Shown in pieces: positions 33,230-41,336 of a stretch of 64,000 bases of DNA. Location of the stretch: positions 1-64,000 of the forward strand of contig JBBIQK010000007.1 in the NCBI GenBank assembly GCA_037442365.1. Direction: 5' to 3'. Positions within the stretch are counted from its first letter, which is position 1, and each line of letters starts with the position of its first letter. Both the position numbers and the translations under genes were made by a program. The notes below the pieces were generated by a model. The model did no database searches and had not been told where the DNA came from. It was given only the letters and a program-made list of their open reading frames with translations. The DNA comes from GBS-DC sp037442365 (GTDB lineage Bacteria > Armatimonadota > Fimbriimonadia > Fimbriimonadales > GBS-DC).

Positions 33230-34114
33230 ATGTGGCTGGCAATCGTGGTCGGCGTTGGGCTGGCGCTGGGGGTGCTGCTGCTGGGCAACTACCTGGCGAC
33301 CCGTGCAACTTTACGCCCGCCGCGCACGCCGTTTTTTATCACCCCGCGCGATCTGGGACTGCCCTATCAGAATGTGGCGTTCCCCTCGCGCGACGGTATC
33401 CGCCTGCACGGGTGGTGGATTCCCGCGCCGAAGCCTGTCGGGATTGCTGTGCTGTGCCATGGGTATCTGATGAACCGTTGCGAGCCGCTGCCTGTCGCGC
33501 GTGAACTCTGGCAGGCGGGCTTTCACTGTCTGGTGTTCGACTTTCGCGCGATGGGCAAAAGCGAAGGCGACCTGTGTACGATTGGCGATCTGGAGCGGCT
33601 GGATGTGCTGTCGGCGGTGGATTTTGTCTCGCGCACGGCGCCGGGGCTGCCGGTGGTGGTGTACGGCGCGTCGATGGGGGGCGCGGCGGCGCTGCTGGCG
33701 GCGGCGGAAGACACCCGCATCCGCGCCGTGGTCGCCGACTCCGCCTACGCGCGGCTCAATCAGGCGGTGAAGGACTGGTGGCGCAACGCGGTAGGCAGGG
33801 CGTCCGTGCTGCTGCACCCGACGCTGCTGATTGGCAGGCTCTACACGCGCCAGTCCGCCCACAAAGTCGCCCCTGAAGCGGTGATTGCCAACATTGCCCC
33901 GCGCCCCGTGCTGCTGATGCACGGCACGCGCGACCAGCTCATCCCGCCCTATCACGCGGAGCGGCTGTATCAGGCGGCGCGCGAACCCAAACAGCTCTGG
34001 TGGGCGGAGGGCTGCGAGCATGTGCAGGCGCGCTACGAACGCCCCGACGAGTTCTACCCCTTATTGGTGAACTTCATGCTCCGCGCCGTCGGCGCAGACG
34101 AGACCGGCAAGTGA
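33230..34114 (+). CDS. Alpha/beta hydrolase with N-terminal membrane anchor
   Basis: 294 aa. One N-terminal transmembrane helix (LAIVVGVGLALGVLLLGNYLA), then an alpha/beta hydrolase: oxyanion region LCHGYLMNR, nucleophile elbow GASMGGA with the Ser, Asp in MHGTRDQLIP and His in CEHVQA. This resembles the membrane-anchored hydrolases sometimes called YqkD or BEM46-like; the substrate is unknown. Earlier in-frame codons belong to the opposite-strand tRNA region. Leaderless start. Confidence 0.85.
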   Translation: MWLAIVVGVGLALGVLLLGNYLATRATLRPPRTPFFITPRDLGLPYQNVAFPSRDGIRLHGWWIPAPKPVGIAVLCHGYLMNRCEPLPVARELWQAGFHCLVFDFRAMGKSEGDLCTIGDLERLDVLSAVDFVSRTAPGLPVVVYGASMGGAAALLAAAEDTRIRAVVADSAYARLNQAVKDWWRNAVGRASVLLHPTLLIGRLYTRQSAHKVAPEAVIANIAPRPVLLMHGTRDQLIPPYHAERLYQAAREPKQLWWAEGCEHVQARYERPDEFYPLLVNFMLRAVGADETGK

Positions 34115-34144
34115 ACGGCAGGAATCCCTGCGCGAACTGCGAAC

Positions 34145-34164
34145 TCTCCTCGCTGGCGAGGAGA
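34145..34164 (+). promoter_or_regulatory. Hairpin that covers the ribosome site of the oxidoreductase gene
   Basis: TCTCCTCG and CGAGGAGA form an 8-bp perfect stem around CTGG. The right arm contains the Shine-Dalgarno GAGGAG, 6 bases before ATG 34170, so the ribosome site would be closed when the stem forms. Confidence 0.5.
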
Positions 34165-34169
34165 CCCCC

Positions 34170-35396
34170 ATGAAACGCAGATACGGCGCGAACGACCAGA
34201 TACGGATTGCGATTATCGGCTGTGGCGGCATCGGACGCCATCACTACGGGCAGTTCAACCGCCTGCGCGGGCAGTGTGAGATTGTCGCCGCGTGCGATGT
34301 GTACCAGAAGCACCTCGACGAGTTCCGCACGATGACCGGACGCGCCGATATTGAACCCTACACCGACTATCGGCGCATTCTGGAGCGCAAGGACATCGAC
34401 GCGGTGGTGGTCGCCACGCCCGACCACTGGCACGCGAAGATGACCATCGATGCGTGCGAGGCGGGCAAGCATGTGTTCTGCGAGAAGCCCGCGATGCACA
34501 ATATCGCCGAGGGACTGGCGATGGTGCATGCCGCCCGCGAACACAGGCGCGTGGTTGCCATCGGCTTGCAACAGCGCAGCGGGGAACACTTCAAAGAGGC
34601 GGTCGAGATCGTGCGTTCGGGCAGGCTGGGCAAAATCACGACCGTGCATTGCTGGAATGTGGGCAACGAGACGCCCAACGGCATCGGCAACCCGCCCGAC
34701 GGCGACCCGCCTGCAGGGCTGGATTGGGACTTCTGGCTGGGACCCGCGCCGAAGCGTCCCTACAATCCGAACCGCTGTATCTATCACTTCCGCTGGTTCT
34801 GGGACTACGCGGGGGGCAAAGTGGCGGACTGGGGCGTGCATCTGATCGATATCGCGCTGTGGGCGATGGGCGAACACAACCCGACGGAAGTGTGCGCCTA
34901 CGGGGGCAAACTCGCACTGAACGACAATCGCGAGACGCCCGACACGGTAGACTGCATCTGGAAGTTCAAAGACTGGACGCTGCTCTACACCCATCGCGCG
35001 GGCAGCGATTATCCCCTCTACGGGCGCGGGTACGGCACGATGTTCTTCGGCACGAATGGCAGCCTGTATGTGGATCGGGGCGGGCTGGAGGTGCATCCCG
35101 ACAAGGAGCGCATTCCCGCCTATAAGCGCGGCGGCTCGGCGCAGAGCGAGCCGCACGCCGAGAACTTTCTGGCGGCGATTCGCGAGGGTGCGCCGCTCGC
35201 GGTGGATGTGCTGACGGGTGTGCGCTCCACGATTGTGCCCCTGCTGGGCAACATCGCCTACCGTGTGGGGCGTAGCATCCGCTGGGACGCCCAGCGCGCG
35301 CAGATTGTCGGCGATCGGGAGGCGAACGCGCTGCTCAGCCGCAACTGGCGCGCCCCATGGGGCATCCCCAGACGGTACATCAAGCCGATTGGCTAA
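34170..35396 (+). CDS. Gfo/Idh/MocA-family sugar oxidoreductase
   Basis: 408 aa. N-terminal Rossmann dinucleotide domain (IAIIGCGGIGRHHYGQFN), then DAVVVATPDHWHAKM and FCEKPAMHNIAEGLAM, typical of the EKP motif (here CEKPA), followed by the C-terminal alpha/beta domain with WGVHLIDIALWAMGEH. The family oxidises or epimerises sugars and inositols using NAD(P). No signal peptide. The stop overlaps the RmlC-like gene stop by 4 bases. Neighbours suggest a sugar or cell-surface polymer context, but the substrate is unknown. The SD lies in a hairpin (34145-34164). Confidence 0.9.
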   Translation: MKRRYGANDQIRIAIIGCGGIGRHHYGQFNRLRGQCEIVAACDVYQKHLDEFRTMTGRADIEPYTDYRRILERKDIDAVVVATPDHWHAKMTIDACEAGKHVFCEKPAMHNIAEGLAMVHAAREHRRVVAIGLQQRSGEHFKEAVEIVRSGRLGKITTVHCWNVGNETPNGIGNPPDGDPPAGLDWDFWLGPAPKRPYNPNRCIYHFRWFWDYAGGKVADWGVHLIDIALWAMGEHNPTEVCAYGGKLALNDNRETPDTVDCIWKFKDWTLLYTHRAGSDYPLYGRGYGTMFFGTNGSLYVDRGGLEVHPDKERIPAYKRGGSAQSEPHAENFLAAIREGAPLAVDVLTGVRSTIVPLLGNIAYRVGRSIRWDAQRAQIVGDREANALLSRNWRAPWGIPRRYIKPIG

Positions 35397-35860
35397 CCCA
35401 TCCGTATCTCCCAATCGTAGGGGATTTCGGGCGTGTTGTAGGGCAGGCGCAGTTCGTCGGGCTGGGCGCGATTGTACGGCTCGGTGGGGAAGTTAATCAG
35501 CAGCGACGGCTCCGCGCCGATGGTCTTGTAGCCGTGCGCCACCCGCGGCGGGATGACCAGCAGGATGCGGTTGTGTTCGCCGAGAAAGAACTCGTTCACT
35601 ATCCCGAAGGTGGGCGAGTCGGGGCGGCGGTCGTACAGCACCGCCTTCACCATCCCCTTCACCACCACCCAATAGTCGGTCTGCTTCTCGTGCCAGTGCC
35701 AAGCGCGGATGACGCTGGGGTAGTTCAGCGACACATAGGCTTGCCCGAACTTCTGGAACAGCGGGTCGTCGCAGCGGAGCATCTCCATCAGGTAGCCGCG
35801 CTCGTCGGCGTGGGCAATTAGCGGTTTGGTCTGGACGCCCTCGATGAGTCGCTTCTCCAT
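35393..35860 (-). CDS. dTDP-4-dehydrorhamnose 3,5-epimerase-like protein
   Basis: 155 aa cupin. RmlC-like order: ADERGYLMEM, YVSLNYPSVIRAWHWHE, VVVKGMVKAVLYDRRPDSPTFG, PPRVAHGYKTIG and NFPTEPYN. In RmlC the His and Asp in these segments catalyse epimerisation. GGAGGTGAACCG precedes ATG 35860, within the stop region of the upstream DUF6807 gene, so the two are an operon. A WxMCupin other than RmlC is possible; the rest of the dTDP-rhamnose pathway is not in the window. Confidence 0.8.
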   Translation of the reverse strand: MEKRLIEGVQTKPLIAHADERGYLMEMLRCDDPLFQKFGQAYVSLNYPSVIRAWHWHEKQTDYWVVVKGMVKAVLYDRRPDSPTFGIVNEFFLGEHNRILLVIPPRVAHGYKTIGAEPSLLINFPTEPYNRAQPDELRLPYNTPEIPYDWEIRMG

Positions 35861-35864
35861 CGGT

Positions 35865-37004
35865 TCACCTCCAGATAATCGTAGGCGGGGTACGGTAGGC
35901 GTCGTACTGGCGCGCGACGCCCGCCTCTTCGGTGCGTCCTTTGTGCAGCCAGAGCCGATAGCGGAAGGTGAGCGTCTCGCCCTTTTTGAGCGTGTAGTCG
36001 CCCGCGCCGTCGGGCTTGCCCGCCTCGAAGTCGTGGACGCCGAACGGGTTCGCCGCGAACAGCCCGTAGTCGCGCACATGCCAGTAGGTCGGATGGCGCA
36101 GGTTGGCGGGATGGTCGAAGATGGCAATCCCCACCGTGTCGCCGTCCACGATGCCCGTGTAGTCGCACCACACGGCGCGTTTGCCCCATGCGTCGCGGTC
36201 GCGCAGTCCGTTCGCGTTCACGATCTGCCCGCCCGCGTTGCGCGTGACTTCCATGCTGCTGGCGACGCGCACGCCGAAAGTGCCCTCTTTGGTGTCGCCG
36301 AACTTCACATCGGCATCCAGCGCAGTCAGGGCGACGGCATAATCAATCCAGCGCGAGTCGGGCGCGGCGTAGCAGATGACTTCGGTCGTCTCGTCCAGCA
36401 GGGGCTTGCCGTCAGGCGTCTGCCACTGGTTCTGAGCGACCCAGCGCGCCAGTACGGGACCCGATTCGACTTTCTGCAGCGCGCGATGCACAATCACGCC
36501 CCGCCCCGCGCCTTCCGTCCAGAAGTCGACGCCGTTCACCGCGCCGTGCGTGAACCATACCGAGCGGTGGTGCGGGTGATCGGTGCGTTCGCCCGCCACG
36601 ACCTGCATCGGGAAGTGGCGCGTGATGGGCTTGTCGTTGGGTCCGTAGAGGGGGTACAGGTACGGTTTGGGCGCGCCGCGCATCACATAGGCGGTGAACG
36701 GTTTGCCCCTGTGGGTAATCTGCAGGGCGCGTTCTGTAGCAGTGTGCGTGAAGCCCTCGGCGGCGCGTGGGTTCGGGCGAATCACATAGTGGTGCGTCCT
36801 GCCGCGCGGTAGCTCTGGCTCCAGCCACACCAGATACCGCTTGCCTGCCGATTCCACCACCTGCGCAGGGATGAGTTCGTTGGTGCGCTGGAGGGCAATA
36901 GGCGTCTGTGGCGGCGCGCCGCGCCACTCCGCCCAGAGGGGAACCTGCCGATACTCCGCCTGCCGCGCCGCGACCGAAATTCGCATCGATTCTGCCGCCT
37001 CCAT
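35865..37004 (-). CDS. DUF6807 (PmoA family) protein
   Basis: 379 aa. The segment RTDHPHHRSVWFTHG and the later GLRDRDAWGKRAVWCDYTG and FDHPANLRHPTYWHVRDYG are characteristic of DUF6807, often misnamed methane oxygenase PmoA, a galactose-mutarotase-like fold. It shows the HPHH and WHVRDYG residues. No signal peptide; predicted cytoplasmic. It is followed directly by the RmlC-like gene. ATG 37004 is 8 bases after TATAAT; an ATG 6 codons later with GGAGG upstream is possible. Confidence 0.82.
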   Translation of the reverse strand: MEAAESMRISVAARQAEYRQVPLWAEWRGAPPQTPIALQRTNELIPAQVVESAGKRYLVWLEPELPRGRTHHYVIRPNPRAAEGFTHTATERALQITHRGKPFTAYVMRGAPKPYLYPLYGPNDKPITRHFPMQVVAGERTDHPHHRSVWFTHGAVNGVDFWTEGAGRGVIVHRALQKVESGPVLARWVAQNQWQTPDGKPLLDETTEVICYAAPDSRWIDYAVALTALDADVKFGDTKEGTFGVRVASSMEVTRNAGGQIVNANGLRDRDAWGKRAVWCDYTGIVDGDTVGIAIFDHPANLRHPTYWHVRDYGLFAANPFGVHDFEAGKPDGAGDYTLKKGETLTFRYRLWLHKGRTEEAGVARQYDAYRTPPTIIWR

Positions 37005-37012
37005 CAGAGCGG

Positions 37013-37018
37013 ATTATA
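37013..37018 (-). promoter_or_regulatory. Extended -10 box of the DUF6807 gene
   Basis: GGTATAAT on the minus strand ends 8 bases before ATG 37004. A 54-bp palindromic element lies just upstream. Confidence 0.6.
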
Positions 37019-37036
37019 CCTTGCGTGCCGTCTGTA

Positions 37037-37090
37037 TGGAGTGCGGAAGCGGAGCTTCCGCGAGGCTGAAGCTCCCGCTTCAGCACTCCA
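37037..37090. repeat. 54-bp double-hairpin element, copy A
   Basis: Bounded by TGGAGTG and CACTCCA, with two internal hairpins of GCGGAAGC and GCTGAAGC type. Reverse-complementing it gives exactly the sequence of the element at 41236-41289 (all 54 bases identical by eye). It lies in the 164-base divergent gap between the DUF6807 and GHMP kinase genes. Confidence 0.85.
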
Positions 37091-37168
37091 GAGGACGCGC
37101 CTGTCACATACGCGGATAGAGGAACAGCACCCAGCAGGAGGTACGCCTGTAGAGGCGAATCCCATCCC

Positions 37169-38155
37169 ATGCGTCCGATTCGCTATTCGGCGCCGGGGCG
37201 CGCAGGGATTGTGGGCAACCCCAGCGATATGTATGGGGGCGCAGTTATCTCCACAGCAATCCCGCTGCGCGCGCGTTGCACGCTGGAGCCTGCCGCACGC
37301 CTGACCTTTCAGTCCTCCGAGCAGCTGCTTGCGCCCGACTCGCTGGCGCTCAAGGGCGATGCGTTCGATGTGTGTCGCGTCGCGTTGCAGGGGCTGGGCT
37401 TCACGGTTGCGGACGCGCCGTTCGCCCTGCGCATCGAGACGGACATTCCCGCGCAGTCGGGGCTGGCGGGGTCGTCCGCCCTGTTGACGGCGATTGTGGC
37501 GTGCCTGCTGCGCTATCGGGGCGAGTCGTGGAGCGCGCCGCACGCGCTGGCGGAGCGCGTGCGCCAGATCGAGGCGCAACTGCTGCAAGTCGCCTGCGGC
37601 TATCAGGATTTCTACATGGCGGTGTGGGGCGGGATTAACTTTATGGAGTTCCGCGACAAGGAGCGTCTGGGCGCCGACCCTGCGGAGCCGTGGGCGACGA
37701 TGGAGCCGCTGGGGCGCTACCTGCGCGGCGCGATGCTCCCCCTGTGGCTCGCGACAACGGGCGGGCAGCGGTTTTCAGGCGCGGTGCATGCGAACCTGCG
37801 CGCGCGCTGGGAGGCGGGCGAGTCGCGCGTGGTGGACGGCATGCAGCGGCTCGGCAGGCTGGCGCGGGACGCCAAACGCGCCCTGATCGAGCAGGACTGG
37901 ACGCGCCTGGCGCACCTGATGAACGAGAACTACGCGATTGTTCACGAGCTGGGCGGCAGCGGCGAGAGTCTTGATCAGCTGGTCGCCTGTGCGCGGGAGC
38001 ATGGCGCGCTGGGCGCGAAGCTGGCGGGCGCAGGCGGCGCGGGCGGCACGGTGATTGTGCTAACTCTGATGCCCGAAAAGACGCTGCCCGCCCTGCGTGA
38101 ACTCGCCGCGCAGGTCATCCCCGTCGCCCCCTGCGCGCCGGGGGTGATGGAGTAA
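37169..38155 (+). CDS. GHMP-family sugar kinase
   Basis: 328 aa. GHMP kinase motifs: IVGNPSDMYGG at the N-terminus, the ATP-binding GLAGSSALLTA (glycine-rich loop) and the C-terminal GAKLAGAGGAGG. It resembles glucuronokinase or heptose kinase-type enzymes (QDFYMAVWGG). It would phosphorylate a sugar at C1. The gene has a GGAGGTAC-like site but no clear -10 box; the 54-bp element lies in its upstream gap. The stop codon is at the first base of a MITE-like element. Substrate unknown. Confidence 0.83.
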   Translation: MRPIRYSAPGRAGIVGNPSDMYGGAVISTAIPLRARCTLEPAARLTFQSSEQLLAPDSLALKGDAFDVCRVALQGLGFTVADAPFALRIETDIPAQSGLAGSSALLTAIVACLLRYRGESWSAPHALAERVRQIEAQLLQVACGYQDFYMAVWGGINFMEFRDKERLGADPAEPWATMEPLGRYLRGAMLPLWLATTGGQRFSGAVHANLRARWEAGESRVVDGMQRLGRLARDAKRALIEQDWTRLAHLMNENYAIVHELGGSGESLDQLVACAREHGALGAKLAGAGGAGGTVIVLTLMPEKTLPALRELAAQVIPVAPCAPGVME

Positions 38156-38328
38156 TACCAACTGCGCAGTCAAAGTTCGTTAATTGCCTCGCACGCGCCT
38201 GCAGAGGCGTGCTGTTGTCCGCGTCCCGCGACTATGGAGTGCTGAAGCGCAGCTTCAGCATGCGCGGAAGCTCCGCTTCCGCACTCCATAAACCGCCGTT
38301 TTGCGAACTATGACCGGCAGATTGGTAT
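38155..38328. mobile_element. MITE-like element, copy 2, with a nested 54-bp element
   Basis: 174 bp with imperfect inverted ends: left ATACCAACTGCGCAGTCAAA then GTTCG, right end (other strand) ATACCAATCTGCCGGTCATA then GTTCG. The ends match copy 1 at 28638. Like copy 1 it starts on the final base of a TAA stop. A 54-bp double-hairpin element sits inside (38235-38288). Confidence 0.75.
38235..38288. repeat. 54-bp double-hairpin element, copy B
   Basis: Same ends (TGGAGTG, CACTCCA) and both hairpins, differing from copies A and C by a few bases in the central part. Located within MITE copy 2. Confidence 0.8.
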
Positions 38329-38362
38329 AAGGGCGGGAGCAAGTCTCCCGCCCTCATCTCGA

Positions 38363-38584
38363 TTACCGTCGTCCGCCGGAGCCAATCGGCGGGGGCGACG
38401 CAGGTCCGGAGCCGGTATATTCGGGCACGCCCAGACTATCCAGCCCCTGCTGCGACGGGTCAGATTGCGGATAGACTGTCTCGGACGGCTCTGCGCCGCG
38501 CCGCATCGTGAACCAGAGCGACAGCCCCAGCGCGAGCAACGCGACCACAATAATCCCCAGAGCCACAGGTTTGGAGACTTGCAT
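38363..38584 (-). CDS. Small single-pass membrane protein, second copy
   Basis: 73 aa: N-terminal helix VALGIIVVALLALGLSLWF, then a short Gly/Pro/Arg-rich tail ending in GSGGRR. It follows the prepilin gene at 38599 by 14 bases. Same organisation as 21271-22397, where the partner is 80 aa and the tail Pro/Gly-rich. Function unknown. Confidence 0.7.
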   Translation of the reverse strand: MQVSKPVALGIIVVALLALGLSLWFTMRRGAEPSETVYPQSDPSQQGLDSLGVPEYTGSGPASPPPIGSGGRR

Positions 38585-38598
38585 AGCGGCTCACCACC

Positions 38599-39576
38599 TC
38601 AGATTGCCACACCGCCGTCGTCCAGATCCCACAGGTACTCATCGAGGTTGTTGATGAACCCGCCACACTGCGGACGCACATCACAGCCCTGACCAAGCTG
38701 GGACGGCGTGTAGGTCTTGGCGTGCCCATCGGCAAACAGCACGGTCATGCGCTCGCGTCGGTGGAACGGCCACGCGCCGCCGAACTCCATCCATGTGTAC
38801 CAGCCCGTGGCGGTCTGCAGACGCCAGCAGGCAGGGCGCGCCAGACGCGCACAGGAGTTGCCCTGATAGTCGTACCATTGCCCTGCGCGCCCGCTGTCGC
38901 ACTCCGCGCGTACAAGCGTGAAGGTGTCCATGGTGCGTCCCGCGGCGTCGCGGTAGTAGCGGCACGGCGGCATCACAATCCAGTTGCCGCCACAGAGCGG
39001 CTGGCGGGACGCCGGGTCGCGCCACCACAGGCTATCCACAAAGGCAATCGTGCGCGCGTGCTGCCCAATCCGGGCGTCCGTCGCGGGCGCGTTGTACCAT
39101 CTCATATAGCCGCCGCTGCCCTGCGCGCGCTCCATAATCGGCGAGAGGTAGGCGTAGTTGTAGCCCAGATTCGTCTTGAGCGCCCAGCGATACTCGCGAA
39201 TGCACTGCTGGGTGGGCGGCGACTCGCCGTCGGCAGGGCAGGCGTCCAGAATCGCGTCCGTCGCCTGCGGGTCCGACGGGCAGCGGAACATCTGCCAGTT
39301 CTTGACATACGGCATCAGGAGCTGCGCCAGAATCTTGTCGTTGCAGTTCTCCTGCCCGCCGAACGAGGCGAAATACTGGGTCAGCGGCTGGGTCGTGTCG
39401 AAGTCGCTGGTATACATCACCAGCGCACGCCCCACCTGATTGAAACGCGAGATGCAGTTCACCTGACGCGCCGACTCGCGCGCCTGGGCAAATACCGGGA
39501 ACAAAATGCTCGCCAGTATCGCGATAATCGCGATGACCACCAACAATTCTATCAGCGTAAAACCACGATTGCGCAT
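38599..39576 (-). CDS. Type IV prepilin-like protein, second module
   Basis: 325 aa. The N-terminus MRNRGFTLIELLVVIAIIAI with the FAQARESARQVN helix end is like the other prepilins here. The C-terminal motif is HRRERMTVLFADGH, with one residue more than the usual H-x9-DG spacing. Several cysteines near the middle may form disulphides. Two ATGs start it (39579, 39576); the second has the better spacing from AGGAGG. The small membrane protein gene follows. Confidence 0.85.
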   Translation of the reverse strand: MRNRGFTLIELLVVIAIIAILASILFPVFAQARESARQVNCISRFNQVGRALVMYTSDFDTTQPLTQYFASFGGQENCNDKILAQLLMPYVKNWQMFRCPSDPQATDAILDACPADGESPPTQQCIREYRWALKTNLGYNYAYLSPIMERAQGSGGYMRWYNAPATDARIGQHARTIAFVDSLWWRDPASRQPLCGGNWIVMPPCRYYRDAAGRTMDTFTLVRAECDSGRAGQWYDYQGNSCARLARPACWRLQTATGWYTWMEFGGAWPFHRRERMTVLFADGHAKTYTPSQLGQGCDVRPQCGGFINNLDEYLWDLDDGGVAI

Positions 39577-39688
39577 CATACACCTCCTGATGAAGAAAAA
39601 TACCCCCTGTTTGTTCAGATTCCTGCCAGTTAAGGAGTTTTTATCAGGGGAGGCGCAGGAATCGCCTCCCCTGACGCGGGTAGCAAGG

Positions 39689-41101
39689 TTAGTTGCAGGT
39701 CTCGTCGCCGTCCTCGCCCTGTGCGCCGAAGTTGAACAGCACAATCAGCAGGTCGGCGTCGTCCACCGTGCCGTCCTGATTCAGGTCAGCGACGGCAACC
39801 GCAGGGTCCTGACTGACATCGCCGCCGAAGGCAAAGAGGATTTCCAGCAGGTCGGCGTCATCCACCACCTGATCGGCGTTCGCGTCGCCGTTGGGCAGGC
39901 TAATCGCGCCCAGATCGACCGTGCCGCTGACATTCACATTCGGGATGCGCACGCCCAGCCAGTGGCGGTCGGGGGAAAGAGCAACATCCACCACATTCAG
40001 GTCGGTCGGGCAGTTAATGAACAGGGTAATGCCGCTGTAGATGGGGCGCACCACCACATCGTATGTGCCCGCGGCAATCTCCGGGGTGTCGATGGTGAAG
40101 GAGCCTGTCGTCGCGGTAGGCATGCTGAATCGCGCCACACGCTGCTTCGTGCCCGGCAGGTAGAAGACGACCTCCACATTGGCGCCCGGCGCAGTGCCGC
40201 TCAGGTCTGCAAACGACGCCGTGCCCGTCACCTTGCCCGGCTGCGCCTGCGAGTTGCGGAAGCCCAGCACGCCGTTGTAAAGCGCGGGACCGTGATAATC
40301 CTTCCACTCCGTGCCCGTGTTCCAGGGCGCCGTGCCTGCGAAGGGGTCGTTCGCGCGGAACTCCAGCAGCGGGTTCAAAATGCGCCCCACAGGGAATCCC
40401 GTGATGTTATTGTAGCGGAACCGCTGCCACGAAGCAGGCGCCAGCACGCCGCCAGAACTCGCAGAACCCAGCCCACGCGGGGAGTAGTAGAGCTTCGGAC
40501 CGCCCGGCGCGCCCATCGCCAGCGCCGTGTACGAGTCGAACGGACCTGCCGCTGCGATGTCCTCGTCGGCGACGATAATCGCGTAGTAAAGCCCCGAGCC
40601 CAGCGTGATGCTCTGGTTCAGCGGGGTCGTGCGCAGATAGGTGAAGGTCGTGGAGCCGCCGTAGTAGGTAAGAATCTGCACATCGCCCGTCAGGGGCGGG
40701 TCGCCCGGATAGCCGCCAAAGTTGCCGAAATAGAGGATATTGCCCAGATTAGGCTCCGGGCGACCATCCGCGCCCGTTTGCGAGCCAGTAATCCAGATGT
40801 ACAGGTTCGGGAAGCCTGTGGTCAAGCCGGGCATGTAGACAATCGAGTCGAAGGTCATCGGCGCGCAAATCTCGAACGGGAGCGCCGTCCAGCGTGCGGG
40901 TAGACTACTGCCGGTCAAATCGCCCGAGATGAAGAACAGGTAATTGGCGGTCAGTGTAGGAGCGCTACAATCACCGCCGACGGTGAACCAGGCGTTCGCA
41001 GGGCTGCCTGCGAAGTAGACGAACGGGTCCTGCGCGACCGCGGGTCGCGTCGCAAACGCCACGCACATCAAAGCCCCAACTGCATATCGGTAGTATCGCA
41101 T
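39689..41101 (-). CDS. Secreted protein with two C-terminal dockerin-like repeats, second copy
   Basis: 470 aa with signal peptide (cut likely after PAVAQ). The middle is beta-rich and not recognised, with a Gly-rich, beta-sandwich-like character. The last 75 residues hold two dockerin-like repeats, each with a D/N loop, VDDADLL and VLFNFG or ILFAFG. ATG 41101 has AAGGAGG at the right distance, and a TATAAT box at 41124-41129 gives a short leader. The gene is followed by the second prepilin module, so dockerin-like and prepilin genes again lie side by side (as at 4515-6118). Confidence 0.8.
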   Translation of the reverse strand: MRYYRYAVGALMCVAFATRPAVAQDPFVYFAGSPANAWFTVGGDCSAPTLTANYLFFISGDLTGSSLPARWTALPFEICAPMTFDSIVYMPGLTTGFPNLYIWITGSQTGADGRPEPNLGNILYFGNFGGYPGDPPLTGDVQILTYYGGSTTFTYLRTTPLNQSITLGSGLYYAIIVADEDIAAAGPFDSYTALAMGAPGGPKLYYSPRGLGSASSGGVLAPASWQRFRYNNITGFPVGRILNPLLEFRANDPFAGTAPWNTGTEWKDYHGPALYNGVLGFRNSQAQPGKVTGTASFADLSGTAPGANVEVVFYLPGTKQRVARFSMPTATTGSFTIDTPEIAAGTYDVVVRPIYSGITLFINCPTDLNVVDVALSPDRHWLGVRIPNVNVSGTVDLGAISLPNGDANADQVVDDADLLEILFAFGGDVSQDPAVAVADLNQDGTVDDADLLIVLFNFGAQGEDGDETCN

Positions 41102-41123
41102 AGGAACCTCCTTTACAACCCTA

Positions 41124-41129
41124 ATTATA
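41124..41129 (-). promoter_or_regulatory. Extended -10 box of the second dockerin-like gene
   Basis: GGTATAAT on the minus strand, 22 bases before ATG 41101, with AAGGAGG between. Confidence 0.6.
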
Positions 41130-41235
41130 CCATGCTTTTGTGCCGTTTCCTGCCGCGCGCGTTCGGTGGGCGCGGTATTTAAGTGCCTTTGCAATGAATT
41201 TTCAGCGACTCGCCTGTCCGCGCATGCGCGTAATT

Positions 41236-41289
41236 TGGAGTGCTGAAGCGGGAGCTTCAGCCTCGCGGAAGCTCCGCTTCCGCACTCCA
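41236..41289. repeat. 54-bp double-hairpin element, copy C
   Basis: Identical, base for base, to the reverse complement of copy A at 37037-37090. Lies between the dockerin-like and the membrane zinc-ribbon genes. Confidence 0.85.
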
Positions 41290-41336
41290 TAAAGGCGATG
41301 CTGTACGCGCATGTCGCAATTCTCGCGCAAAGACAC

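Noticed and set aside
35861..36127. Longer RmlC-like protein starting upstream in the DUF6807 gene
   Set aside because: It would overlap the DUF6807 coding region; ATG 35860 has GGAGG in the right place and the cupin begins at that point.
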